Source of the DNA: Novosphingobium sp.
GTDB taxonomy: Bacteria; Pseudomonadota; Alphaproteobacteria; Sphingomonadales; Sphingomonadaceae
Direction: 5' to 3'
Assembly: GCA_028697875.1 (NCBI GenBank)
Contig: JAQVEQ010000018.1
Coordinates: forward strand, 1 to 21,378
DNA length: 21,378 nucleotides
The translations under genes and the position numbers were made by a program. Below are positions 1 through 7,046 of the stretch, in pieces. A model generated the notes under the pieces. That model worked only from the letters and a program-made list of their open reading frames with translations, was not told where the DNA came from and ran no database searches. Position 1 is the stretch's first letter; the number at the start of each line of letters is the position of its first letter.

Positions 1-404
1 GTCATCGGCCGTGCGACCGGTTCCGTCCCGGCAATGGCCGAACGGGCCCAGACCAGCGCCATGCCCACAGCGGCCGCGACCGCCATGGCGGCAATCGCCA
101 TTCTCAAGTGAACCCACGCATCGCCATGGCCCCAGACCGGCAAGGCACCGCCTGCCAGGACCGCGCATATCGCCAGCATCGCGATCCATTGCCACGGCGC
201 GCCCAGCACGAACCACAAGGCAATTCCCGCCGCCAGGCCCACCGCCAGCCAAGGCCCGCGATCCAGCCCGGCCGTGGCGAGAAATCGCTCCGCCGCGTCT
301 CCGGCGCTGGACAAGGGCGAGTATTTTCGCCAATGGCGCTGCACCGCAGCATCGTCCCCGGACTCATCGCCGGAGAGCGGCACATAGGGGACGTCACCGG
401 CCAT
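1..404 (-). CDS. comEC: ComEC/Rec2-family competence membrane protein, N-terminal fragment (cut by window edge)
   Basis: The frame is open from an ATG at 404-402 to the left edge, giving 134 residues with no stop, so only the N-terminus is visible. ComEC-family proteins form the inner-membrane channel that takes up single-stranded DNA in natural transformation. A charged, soluble N-terminal stretch of about 50 residues is followed by hydrophobic segments near residues 52-68, 71-91 and 100-121, as expected at the start of a ComEC N-terminal membrane region. The diagnostic competence and metallo-beta-lactamase domains lie outside the window, so the name rests on the N-terminal pattern (ERFLATAGLDRGPWLA, then paired helices) and on the comEC-gltX-gltA neighbourhood I recall from sphingomonads. 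It is divergent from gltX with only 28 bp between start codons, so any promoter must overlap coding sequence. The Shine-Dalgarno is weak and the start is provisional. It could be another multi-helix membrane protein. Confidence 0.55.
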   Translation of the reverse strand, partial: MAGDVPYVPLSGDESGDDAAVQRHWRKYSPLSSAGDAAERFLATAGLDRGPWLAVGLAAGIALWFVLGAPWQWIAMLAICAVLAGGALPVWGHGDAWVHLRMAIAAMAVAAAVGMALVWARSAIAGTEPVARPM

Positions 405-432
405 TGGGCAAAAAGAAAGGAAACGGGGCAAT

Positions 433-1863
433 ATGGCAAGCGCAAGCGACAAGACAGTCGTCACCCGCTTCGCCCCTTCGCCCACGGGCTTCCTTCACAT
501 CGGCGGCGCCCGCACCGCACTGTTCAACTGGCTCTTCGCCCGCCACCACGGCGGCAAGACCTTGCTGCGGATCGAGGACACCGACCGCGCCCGTTCCACC
601 CAGGAGGCGATCGACGCCATCCTCGACGGGCTCGACTGGCTCGGCCTGACCTATGACGAGGAAACGGTCTTCCAGTCCGAACGCGGCGCGCGCCACGTGG
701 AAGTGGCCGAAAAGCTGCTTGAGGCTGGTCACGCCTATCGTTGCTACGCCACGCCGGAAGAGCTCGAGGAAATGCGCGCGGCCCAGCGCGCGGCCAAGCA
801 GCCGCTGCGTTACGACGGCCGCTGGCGCCACCGCGATCCTTCCGAAGCGCCGCTCGGCGCGCCGTTCGTCGTCCGGCTGAAAACGCCCGACGAAGGCGAA
901 ACGGTGATCGAGGATGTCGTCCAGAGCCGCGTGACGGTCAAGAACTCGGAAATCGACGACTACATCCTGCTGCGTTCGGACGGTTCGCCGACCTATATGC
1001 TCGCCGTGGTGGTCGACGATCACGACATGGGCGTGACTCATATCATCCGCGGCGACGACCATCTCAACAACGCCTTCCGCCAGTTGCCGATCATCCGCGC
1101 GATGGACGAAATCGAAGGCGGATGGGAAGACCCGATCTACGCTCATATCCCGCTGATCCACGGGCCGGACGGAGCCAAGCTTTCCAAGCGCCACGGCGCG
1201 ATGGGCGTCGACGCCTACCGCGACGAACTGGGCATCTTGCCGGAAACGCTGTTCAACTACCTCCTGCGGCTCGGCTGGGGCCATGGCGACCAGGAAGAGT
1301 TCTCGGTCGACGAAGCGATCGCGCTGTTCACTCTCGAAGGGGTCGGCAAAAGCCCTTCGCGCTTCGACATGAAGAAGCTGCTCAACATGAACGGCAACTA
1401 TATCCGCGCGGCGGACGATGCGCGCCTTGCGGCCCTGATCGCCCCGAAAATCGGTCCCGACGCCGATGCCGGGCTGCTCGAACAGGCCATGCCGGCCCTG
1501 AAGACGCGAGCAAAGGACATCAACGAACTGGCGGAAGGGGCCGCCTTCCTGTTCACGCACCGACCGCTCACGCTGACGGACAAGGCGGAAGCCTTGCTGA
1601 CGCCCGAAAGCCGTGCCCTTTTGGCGCAGGTTTCAGCTAACCTGCATGATGAATTTGACTGGACAAGCGAAAAGCTCGAAGCCAAGCTGAAAGCAATGGC
1701 GGAAGAGCTCGGGCTTGGCCTGGGCAAACTTGCGCAACCGCTTCGTGCGGCACTCACGGGGCAAACAACCTCACCGGGCATTTTCGATGTACTGGTGCTG
1801 CTTGGGAAAGAGGAAAGCCTGGCGCGCATCGACGCACAGGCCGCCTCGGGCAGCGCGGGGTGA
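433..1863 (+). CDS. gltX: Glutamyl-tRNA synthetase
   Basis: This cytosolic class I aminoacyl-tRNA synthetase (476 aa, normal bacterial length) charges tRNA with glutamate using ATP. The ATP-binding signature is PSPTGFLHIGG, with HIGG at residues 22-25 as the usual HIGH variant in this family. The second signature is KLSKR at 249-253 (KMSKS equivalent). Other GluRS hallmarks are LLRIEDTD near 44-51, RGDDHLNN near 206-213 and LLRLGWGHGD in the stem-contact region. The C-terminal anticodon-binding half is helical and less conserved. The ATG at 433 has a purine-rich AAGGAAAC about 9 nt upstream. Alphaproteobacteria often carry two GltX copies and lack GlnRS, in which case one GluRS makes Glu-tRNA(Gln) for GatCAB. 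Which role this copy plays cannot be told here. It is co-directional with gltA 23 bp downstream. Confidence 0.97.
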   Translation: MASASDKTVVTRFAPSPTGFLHIGGARTALFNWLFARHHGGKTLLRIEDTDRARSTQEAIDAILDGLDWLGLTYDEETVFQSERGARHVEVAEKLLEAGHAYRCYATPEELEEMRAAQRAAKQPLRYDGRWRHRDPSEAPLGAPFVVRLKTPDEGETVIEDVVQSRVTVKNSEIDDYILLRSDGSPTYMLAVVVDDHDMGVTHIIRGDDHLNNAFRQLPIIRAMDEIEGGWEDPIYAHIPLIHGPDGAKLSKRHGAMGVDAYRDELGILPETLFNYLLRLGWGHGDQEEFSVDEAIALFTLEGVGKSPSRFDMKKLLNMNGNYIRAADDARLAALIAPKIGPDADAGLLEQAMPALKTRAKDINELAEGAAFLFTHRPLTLTDKAEALLTPESRALLAQVSANLHDEFDWTSEKLEAKLKAMAEELGLGLGKLAQPLRAALTGQTTSPGIFDVLVLLGKEESLARIDAQAASGSAG

Positions 1864-1874
1864 AATATAGATTT

Positions 1875-1880
1875 GGAGGA
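1875..1880 (+). promoter_or_regulatory. Shine-Dalgarno that fixes the gltA start
   Basis: A perfect GGAGGA lies 6 nt before the TTG at 1887-1889. The alternative in-frame GTG at 1860 overlaps the gltX stop region, has no comparable site, and would add nine residues (VKYRFGGSE) that include the translated Shine-Dalgarno itself. The site therefore favours TTG as the true initiator. Confidence 0.8.
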
Positions 1881-1886
1881 AGTGAA

Positions 1887-3173
1887 TTGGCTGACAAGCA
1901 AGCAACCCTGACTGTCGACGGCAAGAGCTATGAGTTCCCGGTGCTGGAAGGCAGCGTCGGACCGGATGTCATCGATATCCGCAAGCTTTACGGCCAGTCC
2001 CACATGTTCACTTACGACCCGGGCTTCACGTCCACCGGTTCGTGCGAAAGCTCCCTGACGTACATCGACGGCGAGGAAGGCGTCCTCCTCCACCGCGGCT
2101 ATCCCATCGGACAGCTGGCCGAGGATTCCAGCTTCATGGAAGTCGCCTACCTGCTGCTGAACGGCGAACTGCCCAGCCAGGACGAATACGAGAAGTTCAC
2201 CTGGACCATCAGCCGCCACACCATGCTGCACGAACAGCTGGCCCAGTTCTATCGCGGCTTCCGCCGCGACGCCCACCCGATGGCGATCATGTGCGGCGTG
2301 GTCGGCGCGCTGTCGGCCTTCTACCATGACAGCACCGACATTTCCGATCCGGAACACCGCAAGATCAGCAGCCACCGCCTGATCGCGAAAATGCCGACGA
2401 TCGCGGCGATGGCCTACAAGTATTCGATCGGCCAGCCGTTCGTGTATCCGGACAATTCGCTGTCCTACACCGGCAACTTCCTGCGCATGACCTTCGGCGT
2501 CCCGGCCGAGGAATACGAGGTTCTCCCCGCCGTCGAACGCGCGATGGACCGCATCTTCATCCTCCACGCCGACCACGAACAGAACGCCTCGACTTCGACC
2601 GTGCGTCTTGCCGGTTCCTCGGGTGCGAACCCGTTCGCCTGCATCGCGGCCGGTATCGCCTGTCTATGGGGCCCGGCGCACGGCGGCGCGAACGAAGCGG
2701 CTCTCAACATGCTGCACGAGATCGGCACGCCAGATCGTATCCCGCACTTCATCGAGCGCGCGAAGGACAAGAACGACCCGTTCCGCCTGATGGGCTTCGG
2801 TCACCGCGTCTACAAGAACTACGACCCCCGCGCGACCGTGATGCAGAAGACGGTGCGCGAAGTGTTCGAAGCGCTCAAGGTTACCGACCCGGTCTTCGAA
2901 ACCGCGCTACGGCTGGAAGAACTCGCCCTGCACGACGACTATTTCGTCGAGAAGAAGCTGTTCCCGAACGTCGACTTCTATTCGGGCATCATCCTGTCGG
3001 CGATCGGCTTCCCGACCACGATGTTCACCGCGCTCTTCGCCCTTGCCCGCACGGTCGGCTGGGTCGCGCAGTGGAACGAAATGATCTCCGATCCCGGCCA
3101 GAAGATCGGCCGCCCGCGCCAGCTCTACACCGGGCCGACGCAGCGCGATTACGTGCCGATGGGCAAGCGCTGA
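1887..3173 (+). CDS. gltA: Citrate synthase (type II, GltA)
   Basis: It condenses oxaloacetate and acetyl-CoA to citrate, the entry step of the TCA cycle, in the cytosol. From the TTG start it is 428 aa, typical of hexameric type II bacterial enzymes. The catalytic triad is visible: His265 in GPAHGGANEA, His306 in GFGHRVYKNYDPRA and Asp363 in VDFYSG. These sit one residue off the E. coli numbering (264/305/362). Other signatures are YIDGEEGVLLHRGYPI (59-74) and HADHEQNASTSTVR (227-240). The 5' end belongs at TTG1887 rather than GTG1860 because of the Shine-Dalgarno at 1875-1880 and because the next residues (ADKQATLTVDGKSYE) match how the family begins. It probably shares a transcript with gltX. 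A small membrane-protein gene follows after 14 bp. Confidence 0.97.
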   Translation: MADKQATLTVDGKSYEFPVLEGSVGPDVIDIRKLYGQSHMFTYDPGFTSTGSCESSLTYIDGEEGVLLHRGYPIGQLAEDSSFMEVAYLLLNGELPSQDEYEKFTWTISRHTMLHEQLAQFYRGFRRDAHPMAIMCGVVGALSAFYHDSTDISDPEHRKISSHRLIAKMPTIAAMAYKYSIGQPFVYPDNSLSYTGNFLRMTFGVPAEEYEVLPAVERAMDRIFILHADHEQNASTSTVRLAGSSGANPFACIAAGIACLWGPAHGGANEAALNMLHEIGTPDRIPHFIERAKDKNDPFRLMGFGHRVYKNYDPRATVMQKTVREVFEALKVTDPVFETALRLEELALHDDYFVEKKLFPNVDFYSGIILSAIGFPTTMFTALFALARTVGWVAQWNEMISDPGQKIGRPRQLYTGPTQRDYVPMGKR

Positions 3174-3187
3174 CAGGGACAGGCGCG

Positions 3188-3391
3188 ATGCCGAAATTCC
3201 TGCAGGTCGTCCTCCAGGCATTCGGCGTCGCGCTGGTTCTATCGGGCGGGCTCTGGACTCTCCAGGGCCTCGGGCTGGTCATGTGGCCCGAAGAAAGCTT
3301 CATGCTCGCCCAACGCCAATGGGCGCTCTACGGCTCGCTGACAGTGGCAGCGGGCCTTTTGCTTGTCTGGCTGGGCCGGAAGAGGAACTGA
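3188..3391 (+). CDS. Small two-helix membrane protein, function unknown
   Basis: The product is a 67-aa protein with two predicted membrane helices, about residues 5-28 (rich in V, L, G) and 46-63. They are separated by a short loop containing the motif MWPEESFMLAQRQWALYG. A basic tail (GRKRN) follows the second helix, suggesting the C-terminus is cytoplasmic. ATG3188 lies 14 bp after the gltA stop with a GGGA/AGG purine stretch just upstream, so co-transcription with gltA is likely. I recall similar short proteins (helix, QGLGLVMWP, SFM, WALYG, helix) in other sphingomonads, which would argue for a real gene, but I cannot assign a family name or function. Its stop codon forms half of a 10-bp palindrome shared with the stop codon of the convergent kinase-like gene. 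Confidence 0.75.
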   Translation: MPKFLQVVLQAFGVALVLSGGLWTLQGLGLVMWPEESFMLAQRQWALYGSLTVAAGLLLVWLGRKRN

Positions 3392-3398
3392 CCGGTCA
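3389..3398. repeat. 10-bp palindrome containing both convergent stop codons
   Basis: TGACCGGTCA is a perfect inverted repeat. Its left TGA ends the plus-strand small membrane protein and its right half (TCA, read TGA on minus) ends the kinase-like gene. There is no T-tract and the stem is only 5 bp with no loop, so it is not a convincing terminator. It may be chance, or a by-product of compact packing. Confidence 0.6.
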
Positions 3399-4781
3399 AT
3401 CCACCGCCAGGTCGGCAGGCAGCGAGAGCGTGAAGCGAGCGCCTTCTCCCAGGGTGCTTTCCACTGTCAGGTCGCCCCCCATGGCCCGCGCAAGCCGGCG
3501 CGAAATGTAGAGCCCGAGGCCCGAACCGCCATCGCCGCTGCGTCCAAGCCGCTCGAACTTCACGAACACCTTTTCCTGCTGCTCGGGCGACAGGCCGGGC
3601 CCTTGGTCGGCGACCACGATTCGCGCTTGCCCGCCGTCCCTCTCGAGCCGCAGCCATATCCGCGAACCTTCCGCCCCATACCGGATCGCATTGCCGACCA
3701 GATTGAGCAGCACTTGCAGCACGCGGCGGAATTCGCCGATCGCAGGCAGGCATTCGCCTTCGCGCGGGGGCTCGATGGCAATGCCCTTCTCCTGCGCCCG
3801 GACACCGAGTATCCCGGCGGCACGGCGCGCGATATCGCCAAGGTCGATCCGGTCCGGCGCGGTCGAGAAATCCTCCGCCTCGACCACTTCCAGATCGGCG
3901 AGGTCGTCGACCAGCGCGAGAAGGTGCTTGCCCGCTGCCGCGATGTCGGCCGCATAGCGCCCGTATTCTTCCGCCAGAGGTCCGGCAAGGCGCGTACGGA
4001 TGGTTTCGGCATTGGCGACGATCCGGGCGATCGGCTGGCGCAGGACAGGGGCGATGTCGCGGCTGACCACTGCCGCAGCCTTCTTCTTCCCGCCCGCTTC
4101 GCCGACCGTGGCGGACGGCCGGGCGAGCGGCTGGTCGGCGACGAAGTACAATTCGAACCCGGCGCTGCCCGGTTCGGGCGCCCCCAGCGGAACAAGGCTC
4201 GCCTTCCATTGCCGCTGCGACCCTTCGATCACGACCGAAGCGCCATCAAGCAACCGCCAATGCAACGGCTGGCGATGGCTGCTGCCGGCAATGTCGACGA
4301 AATCGGTCCACGGACGGCCCATCCCTTCGCGCATCCGCGCAGCCAACGGGGCAAGATCCGGCGCCAGGCAGTCGAAGGCGAGGACGTTCTGCTGCGGATC
4401 GAGCCGGGCGCTCAGTTCGGCAAGCTGGCGGTCGATCATGGCGCGCCGTTCGGCGTTTTCGGCAAAGCTTTCCGCCTTCAGCGGCACGGACTTCCAGCTC
4501 GCGACAAGGATCTCGCAACCGTCCGCCTCACCGGCAAGCGGCGCGACTTCGACCCAGGCCGTAACCAGATCTTCGCCATCCTGGGCCTGCACCGCCTGTG
4601 CCAGGCGCAAACCGTAACGGCGGCACTTGCGCACCAGTTCGAGCAACGCAGGAATGGCAATCGTGCCGGGCAATTCGCCGCCGCAACGCAATTGCAGCCC
4701 GGCAAGCGGCTCGCCGGCTTCGATCAGCCGGTCCTGCGCATCGCTGGTGGCGCGGGCCAGGAAGGTGCCGGTCGCGACCAT
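3396..4781 (-). CDS. Soluble sensor histidine-kinase-like protein lacking the H-box histidine
   Basis: The product is 461 aa from ATG4781, with no membrane helix. The N-terminal 230 residues or so are an unassigned, possibly PAS-like region. A DHp-like helical pair spans about 238-300 and a HATPase_c domain about 345-456. ATP-binding motifs are intact: N-box with Asn360 and Asn364 (LLNLVGNAIRYG), G1 box Asp392-Gln-Gly-Pro-Gly396, F-box FVKFERL (406-412) and G2 box GSGLGLYI (419-426). In the H-box, where SHELRTP is expected, the sequence is APVLRQP, placing Pro245 at the phosphoacceptor position (codon 4047-4049). Autophosphorylation at the usual site is therefore not expected. It may act as an ATP-responsive pseudokinase, a phosphatase or a scaffold. 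ATG4781 was chosen because it lies 4 nt after the DUF2336 stop. An upstream start at 4934 would overlap that gene by about 150 bp with an arginine- and serine-rich translation. It is coupled to the DUF2336 gene. Confidence 0.88.
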   Translation of the reverse strand: MVATGTFLARATSDAQDRLIEAGEPLAGLQLRCGGELPGTIAIPALLELVRKCRRYGLRLAQAVQAQDGEDLVTAWVEVAPLAGEADGCEILVASWKSVPLKAESFAENAERRAMIDRQLAELSARLDPQQNVLAFDCLAPDLAPLAARMREGMGRPWTDFVDIAGSSHRQPLHWRLLDGASVVIEGSQRQWKASLVPLGAPEPGSAGFELYFVADQPLARPSATVGEAGGKKKAAAVVSRDIAPVLRQPIARIVANAETIRTRLAGPLAEEYGRYAADIAAAGKHLLALVDDLADLEVVEAEDFSTAPDRIDLGDIARRAAGILGVRAQEKGIAIEPPREGECLPAIGEFRRVLQVLLNLVGNAIRYGAEGSRIWLRLERDGGQARIVVADQGPGLSPEQQEKVFVKFERLGRSGDGGSGLGLYISRRLARAMGGDLTVESTLGEGARFTLSLPADLAVD

Positions 4782-4785
4782 CGGA

Positions 4786-5736
4786 TTATCCGGCCACCCC
4801 GGCAAGGATTGCCGCCGCATGGTCGGCGCCGAGCTGGCCGAGCCCCTCGGGCAGGGCGATTTCGGGATGGAAGTAAGCGAACTGCTCTTCCACTTCCTTG
4901 GGCTTGAGACCGGCCGCACACAACGACAGGGCAAACCGCGCGGCCTGCCGCTCGTTGGTCGACAGAACGGCCATGGCGCGCTCCTGCCCGGTGGCGAGCG
5001 CCAGTGCGGTCAGGAACAGCGGAACCCCGGCATGAGTCACCGTCAGAGCGGCAAGCGCCCCGCCCCGCATGGCCACGACCAAACGCGCCAGCAGACCCAG
5101 ACGGCTGCGGCTTTCGTCGAAACCCTCGCGCAATTTCGTCTCCACCGCGGCGGTGGCTTCCCCTCCCTGCTCTCCTCCATGCTCACGCAGCGAAAGCAGC
5201 ACGGCATGGAACAGGTCGCCCGGCAATTCGCCTAGCGGCAGTTCCATCCGCCGCTGCTGCTGGCAGAAGCGCGCCTGCGCGGCGAGCAGGCTCATGGCCG
5301 TTGCCGCGGTTTCCGGGTCATTCGATGCGATCAGCGCCTGAAGCAGCGGCGACAGGACCGTGTCGACCGAATGGCGCAGCTGCAACTTTTCGGTGAGCTG
5401 AAATTCCAGCGCCAACCCGTGCGCGTGGCCAAGCAAGGAAGCATTGGCGATCAGCGTCTCGGTCAGCCCGGCGGTGTTCTCCTCGGCAAAACCGTATGGG
5501 TCGGAAACGCCCGACACTTCGGCCTGCGCGGCCAGCAATTGCCGGGCAATGTCGCCGGCCATGCCACGCACGCGAGCGACAATCTCGTCGCTGAACATGG
5601 TGTGATCGTCGTTTTCGAGCAGATGGCGCAAGATCGGGCCCGCGGAAGCAATGACCGCATCGCCGCGCGTCAACGCCTCCGACAGGGCGTTTTCAACCGT
5701 CTGGTCGTCGAACTGGGACACACCGGCTTCCATCAT
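4786..5736 (-). CDS. DUF2336-family protein
   Basis: The product is a 316-aa, almost wholly alpha-helical, soluble protein starting MMEAGVSQFDDQTVENAL. The helical-repeat pattern, with the segment LSTNERQAARFALSLCAAGLKPKEVEEQF near the C-terminus, matches what I know of DUF2336 proteins, an alphaproteobacterial family without an established biochemical role. I see no catalytic motif, signal peptide or membrane helix. The start was placed at the double ATG (5736-5731), preceded by GGCGGA. The frame stays open further upstream, but that stretch runs through the coding sequence of the next gene and translates to low-complexity R/G/A sequence. It is followed after 4 nt by the kinase-like gene, so the pair is likely translated together. 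A CtrA-like TTAA-N7 box ends 23 nt upstream of the ATG and could give this pair its own promoter. Confidence 0.8.
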   Translation of the reverse strand: MMEAGVSQFDDQTVENALSEALTRGDAVIASAGPILRHLLENDDHTMFSDEIVARVRGMAGDIARQLLAAQAEVSGVSDPYGFAEENTAGLTETLIANASLLGHAHGLALEFQLTEKLQLRHSVDTVLSPLLQALIASNDPETAATAMSLLAAQARFCQQQRRMELPLGELPGDLFHAVLLSLREHGGEQGGEATAAVETKLREGFDESRSRLGLLARLVVAMRGGALAALTVTHAGVPLFLTALALATGQERAMAVLSTNERQAARFALSLCAAGLKPKEVEEQFAYFHPEIALPEGLGQLGADHAAAILAGVAG

Positions 5737-5759
5737 CGTTCCGCCATAGTGCCCCTTGG

Positions 5760-5774
5760 TTAAGCCTGCGTTAG
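5760..5774 (-). promoter_or_regulatory. Candidate CtrA box upstream of the DUF2336 gene
   Basis: On the minus strand this reads CTAA-N7-TTAA followed by CCA, one mismatch from the TTAA-N7-TTAA CtrA consensus, and it includes the extended half-site TTAACCA. The start-proximal half is perfect and lies 23 nt before the ATG at 5736. The site overlaps the last codons (CTA ACG CAG GCT TAA) of the 402-aa gene. CTA is an unexpected leucine codon in such GC-rich DNA. An equivalent site with the same 23-nt spacing precedes the Hpt-like gene. Binding is inferred from sequence alone. Confidence 0.45.
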
Positions 5775-6968
5775 CCTCGGACCAAGCCGCGAAAATGCGA
5801 TTCCGCACCCGATCAGCGCCAAGGCAAGGCATTGTGTCACCGGCAGGAGAATCCCGACAAACGCCGCACATGCAAGCAGCAGGGACAACAGGGCGCGGTC
5901 TCCGCAAAGCGCGCCCCATCGCAGTGCAGACAGGCCCGGGACAAGCCAGACGAGCCCGACGAGCACGAATGGAACGAACAGCCGTTCCGGCCACAGGGCA
6001 AGGTGCGCGTCGACCCCTTGCGCCACCAGCACCACCAAGGCGAGGTCGGCAAGCACCTTGAAGCTCCGCATTGCCTTGGCGAAAGCAGGCCGTGCCGCGT
6101 TTCCCGCGCGCTCGCCCCGGTCCAGGGCAGCCCCCCCCTCGCTTGTCAGCGATGCGAGCGCAAGCAGCGCGAAACCGCCACCCGCCATGCCCAGCCAGCC
6201 CAGTGCCAGGGCGCCGCACAGGAACAGCATGGCCGCGCCCAGCAGGTAGGCGGGACGAATGCCGCGATTGAGCCAGGCAACGCCGAAACGCCCGGCAAGC
6301 CAGCTGGCGAGCAAGCGTCCGGGGACCAGGCCGCTCCCTGCGGTGATATGACGGCGGAACCAGCCCGGCTCGAGCGCCTCGGCATGTTCCGCGCTGGCCA
6401 GCATGGCCCAGCGCCCTTCGGTAAGAATGGCGTCGGGCAATGCGCGTTCCGGCACCCTGCCCTGCAATGCGATCCGCAGCAGCGCGGCAATCCCGTCGCA
6501 ATCGCGCGGCAATTCGTTCAGCCGTTCGACCAGCCTGCCCGGCATGGCCAATGCCCCCGCCCAGGCATAGTTGAGGTCGATCCGCTCGAAACCCGCCGGA
6601 ATCCCGGTTTCGGCCGAAAAGACGAGTACGGCGTTCCCGCCGGAAAGGATGTCCTGGGCTTCGTCGGCCAGCGGCAACACCCCGTCCGCCAGAACGATCA
6701 GCTCGTCCGACGCCCGGACCAGGCCCGAAAGCGCGCGCGGCACGGTAATCACATGGAATTTCGCCCCCGCCGCCTCGGCCTGGTGCTGCAGCCCGATCAG
6801 GACCGGGCCCAGGTTTTCGGCGAGGCAAACCACACGCTCGCACCCCAGCGTCAGCGCCAGTTCGATCTGGCGCCGTGCAACGGTCTTCCCGGCAAAGGGA
6901 ATGAAGGCCTTCTGGCCCTCACCCGGCTCGCCAGCATAGTCCAGCATGGAAAGGAGGGCGACGCGCAC
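5760..6968 (-). CDS. Membrane protein with nucleotidyltransferase-like N-terminal domain
   Basis: The product is 402 aa from GTG6968, chosen because a GAGGGAG Shine-Dalgarno lies 8 nt upstream (6977-6983). Residues 1-200 or so resemble a degenerate GT-A/NTP-transferase fold: GEGQKAFIPFAGKTVARRQIE (near 16-36) recalls the KPL-x-V-x-G-x-P-L segment, followed by an LGCERVV strand and a DELIVLADGVLPL segment. The glycine-rich nucleotide loop (GxGxR) is not evident. Residues 240-395 or so hold about five or six hydrophobic helices. The order (sugar-nucleotidyltransferase-like, then membrane domain) recalls fused inositol-1-phosphate cytidylyltransferase/DIPP-synthase enzymes, but the CDP-alcohol phosphotransferase motif DxxDGxxAR is absent. 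I therefore treat it as a possible pseudoenzyme of unknown function. It lies between the Hpt-like and DUF2336 genes in a presumed operon. Confidence 0.7.
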   Translation of the reverse strand: MRVALLSMLDYAGEPGEGQKAFIPFAGKTVARRQIELALTLGCERVVCLAENLGPVLIGLQHQAEAAGAKFHVITVPRALSGLVRASDELIVLADGVLPLADEAQDILSGGNAVLVFSAETGIPAGFERIDLNYAWAGALAMPGRLVERLNELPRDCDGIAALLRIALQGRVPERALPDAILTEGRWAMLASAEHAEALEPGWFRRHITAGSGLVPGRLLASWLAGRFGVAWLNRGIRPAYLLGAAMLFLCGALALGWLGMAGGGFALLALASLTSEGGAALDRGERAGNAARPAFAKAMRSFKVLADLALVVLVAQGVDAHLALWPERLFVPFVLVGLVWLVPGLSALRWGALCGDRALLSLLLACAAFVGILLPVTQCLALALIGCGIAFSRLGPRLTQA

Positions 6969-7046
6969 CCGGAAAGCTCCCTCAATTGGAGGCCTTCTCT
7001 AGGCGGGCGGCACGGCCCTGCCAAGCACGGAGAGATGCAGCCTGTC
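6969..7046. other. 78-bp spacer within the minus-strand cluster
   Basis: Apart from the Shine-Dalgarno of the 402-aa gene I see no open gene, clear promoter boxes or terminator hairpin with a T-tract. It may separate the Hpt-like gene from the downstream genes or simply be a longer operon spacer. Confidence 0.5.
6977..6983 (-). promoter_or_regulatory. Shine-Dalgarno supporting a GTG start
   Basis: GAGGGAG on the minus strand sits 8 nt before GTG6968-6966. It supports this start over the internal ATG seven codons downstream (residue 8), which has no comparable purine run at the right distance. Confidence 0.65.

Noticed and set aside
405..432. Promoter boxes between comEC and gltX
   Set aside because: Only 28 bp are available and no -35/-10 pair is recognisable. 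Promoters probably lie within the opposing coding sequences.
394..2576. Two long minus-strand frames opposite gltX and gltA
   Set aside because: gltX and gltA are unambiguous with catalytic residues in place. The antisense frames have no family features.
3363..4907. Plus-strand open frame of 514 codons opposite the kinase-like gene
   Set aside because: The minus strand carries intact ATP-binding boxes. The plus-strand translation is arginine- and proline-rich without motifs.
5737..6843. Long N-terminal extension of the DUF2336 frame
   Set aside because: It overlaps the 402-aa gene in another frame and translates to R/G/A-rich sequence. A start at the double ATG with GGCGGA upstream is more reasonable.
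6969..7046. Possible terminator between the Hpt-like gene and the 402-aa gene
   Set aside because: GC-rich complementary bits exist, but I could not build a convincing stem with a following T-tract.
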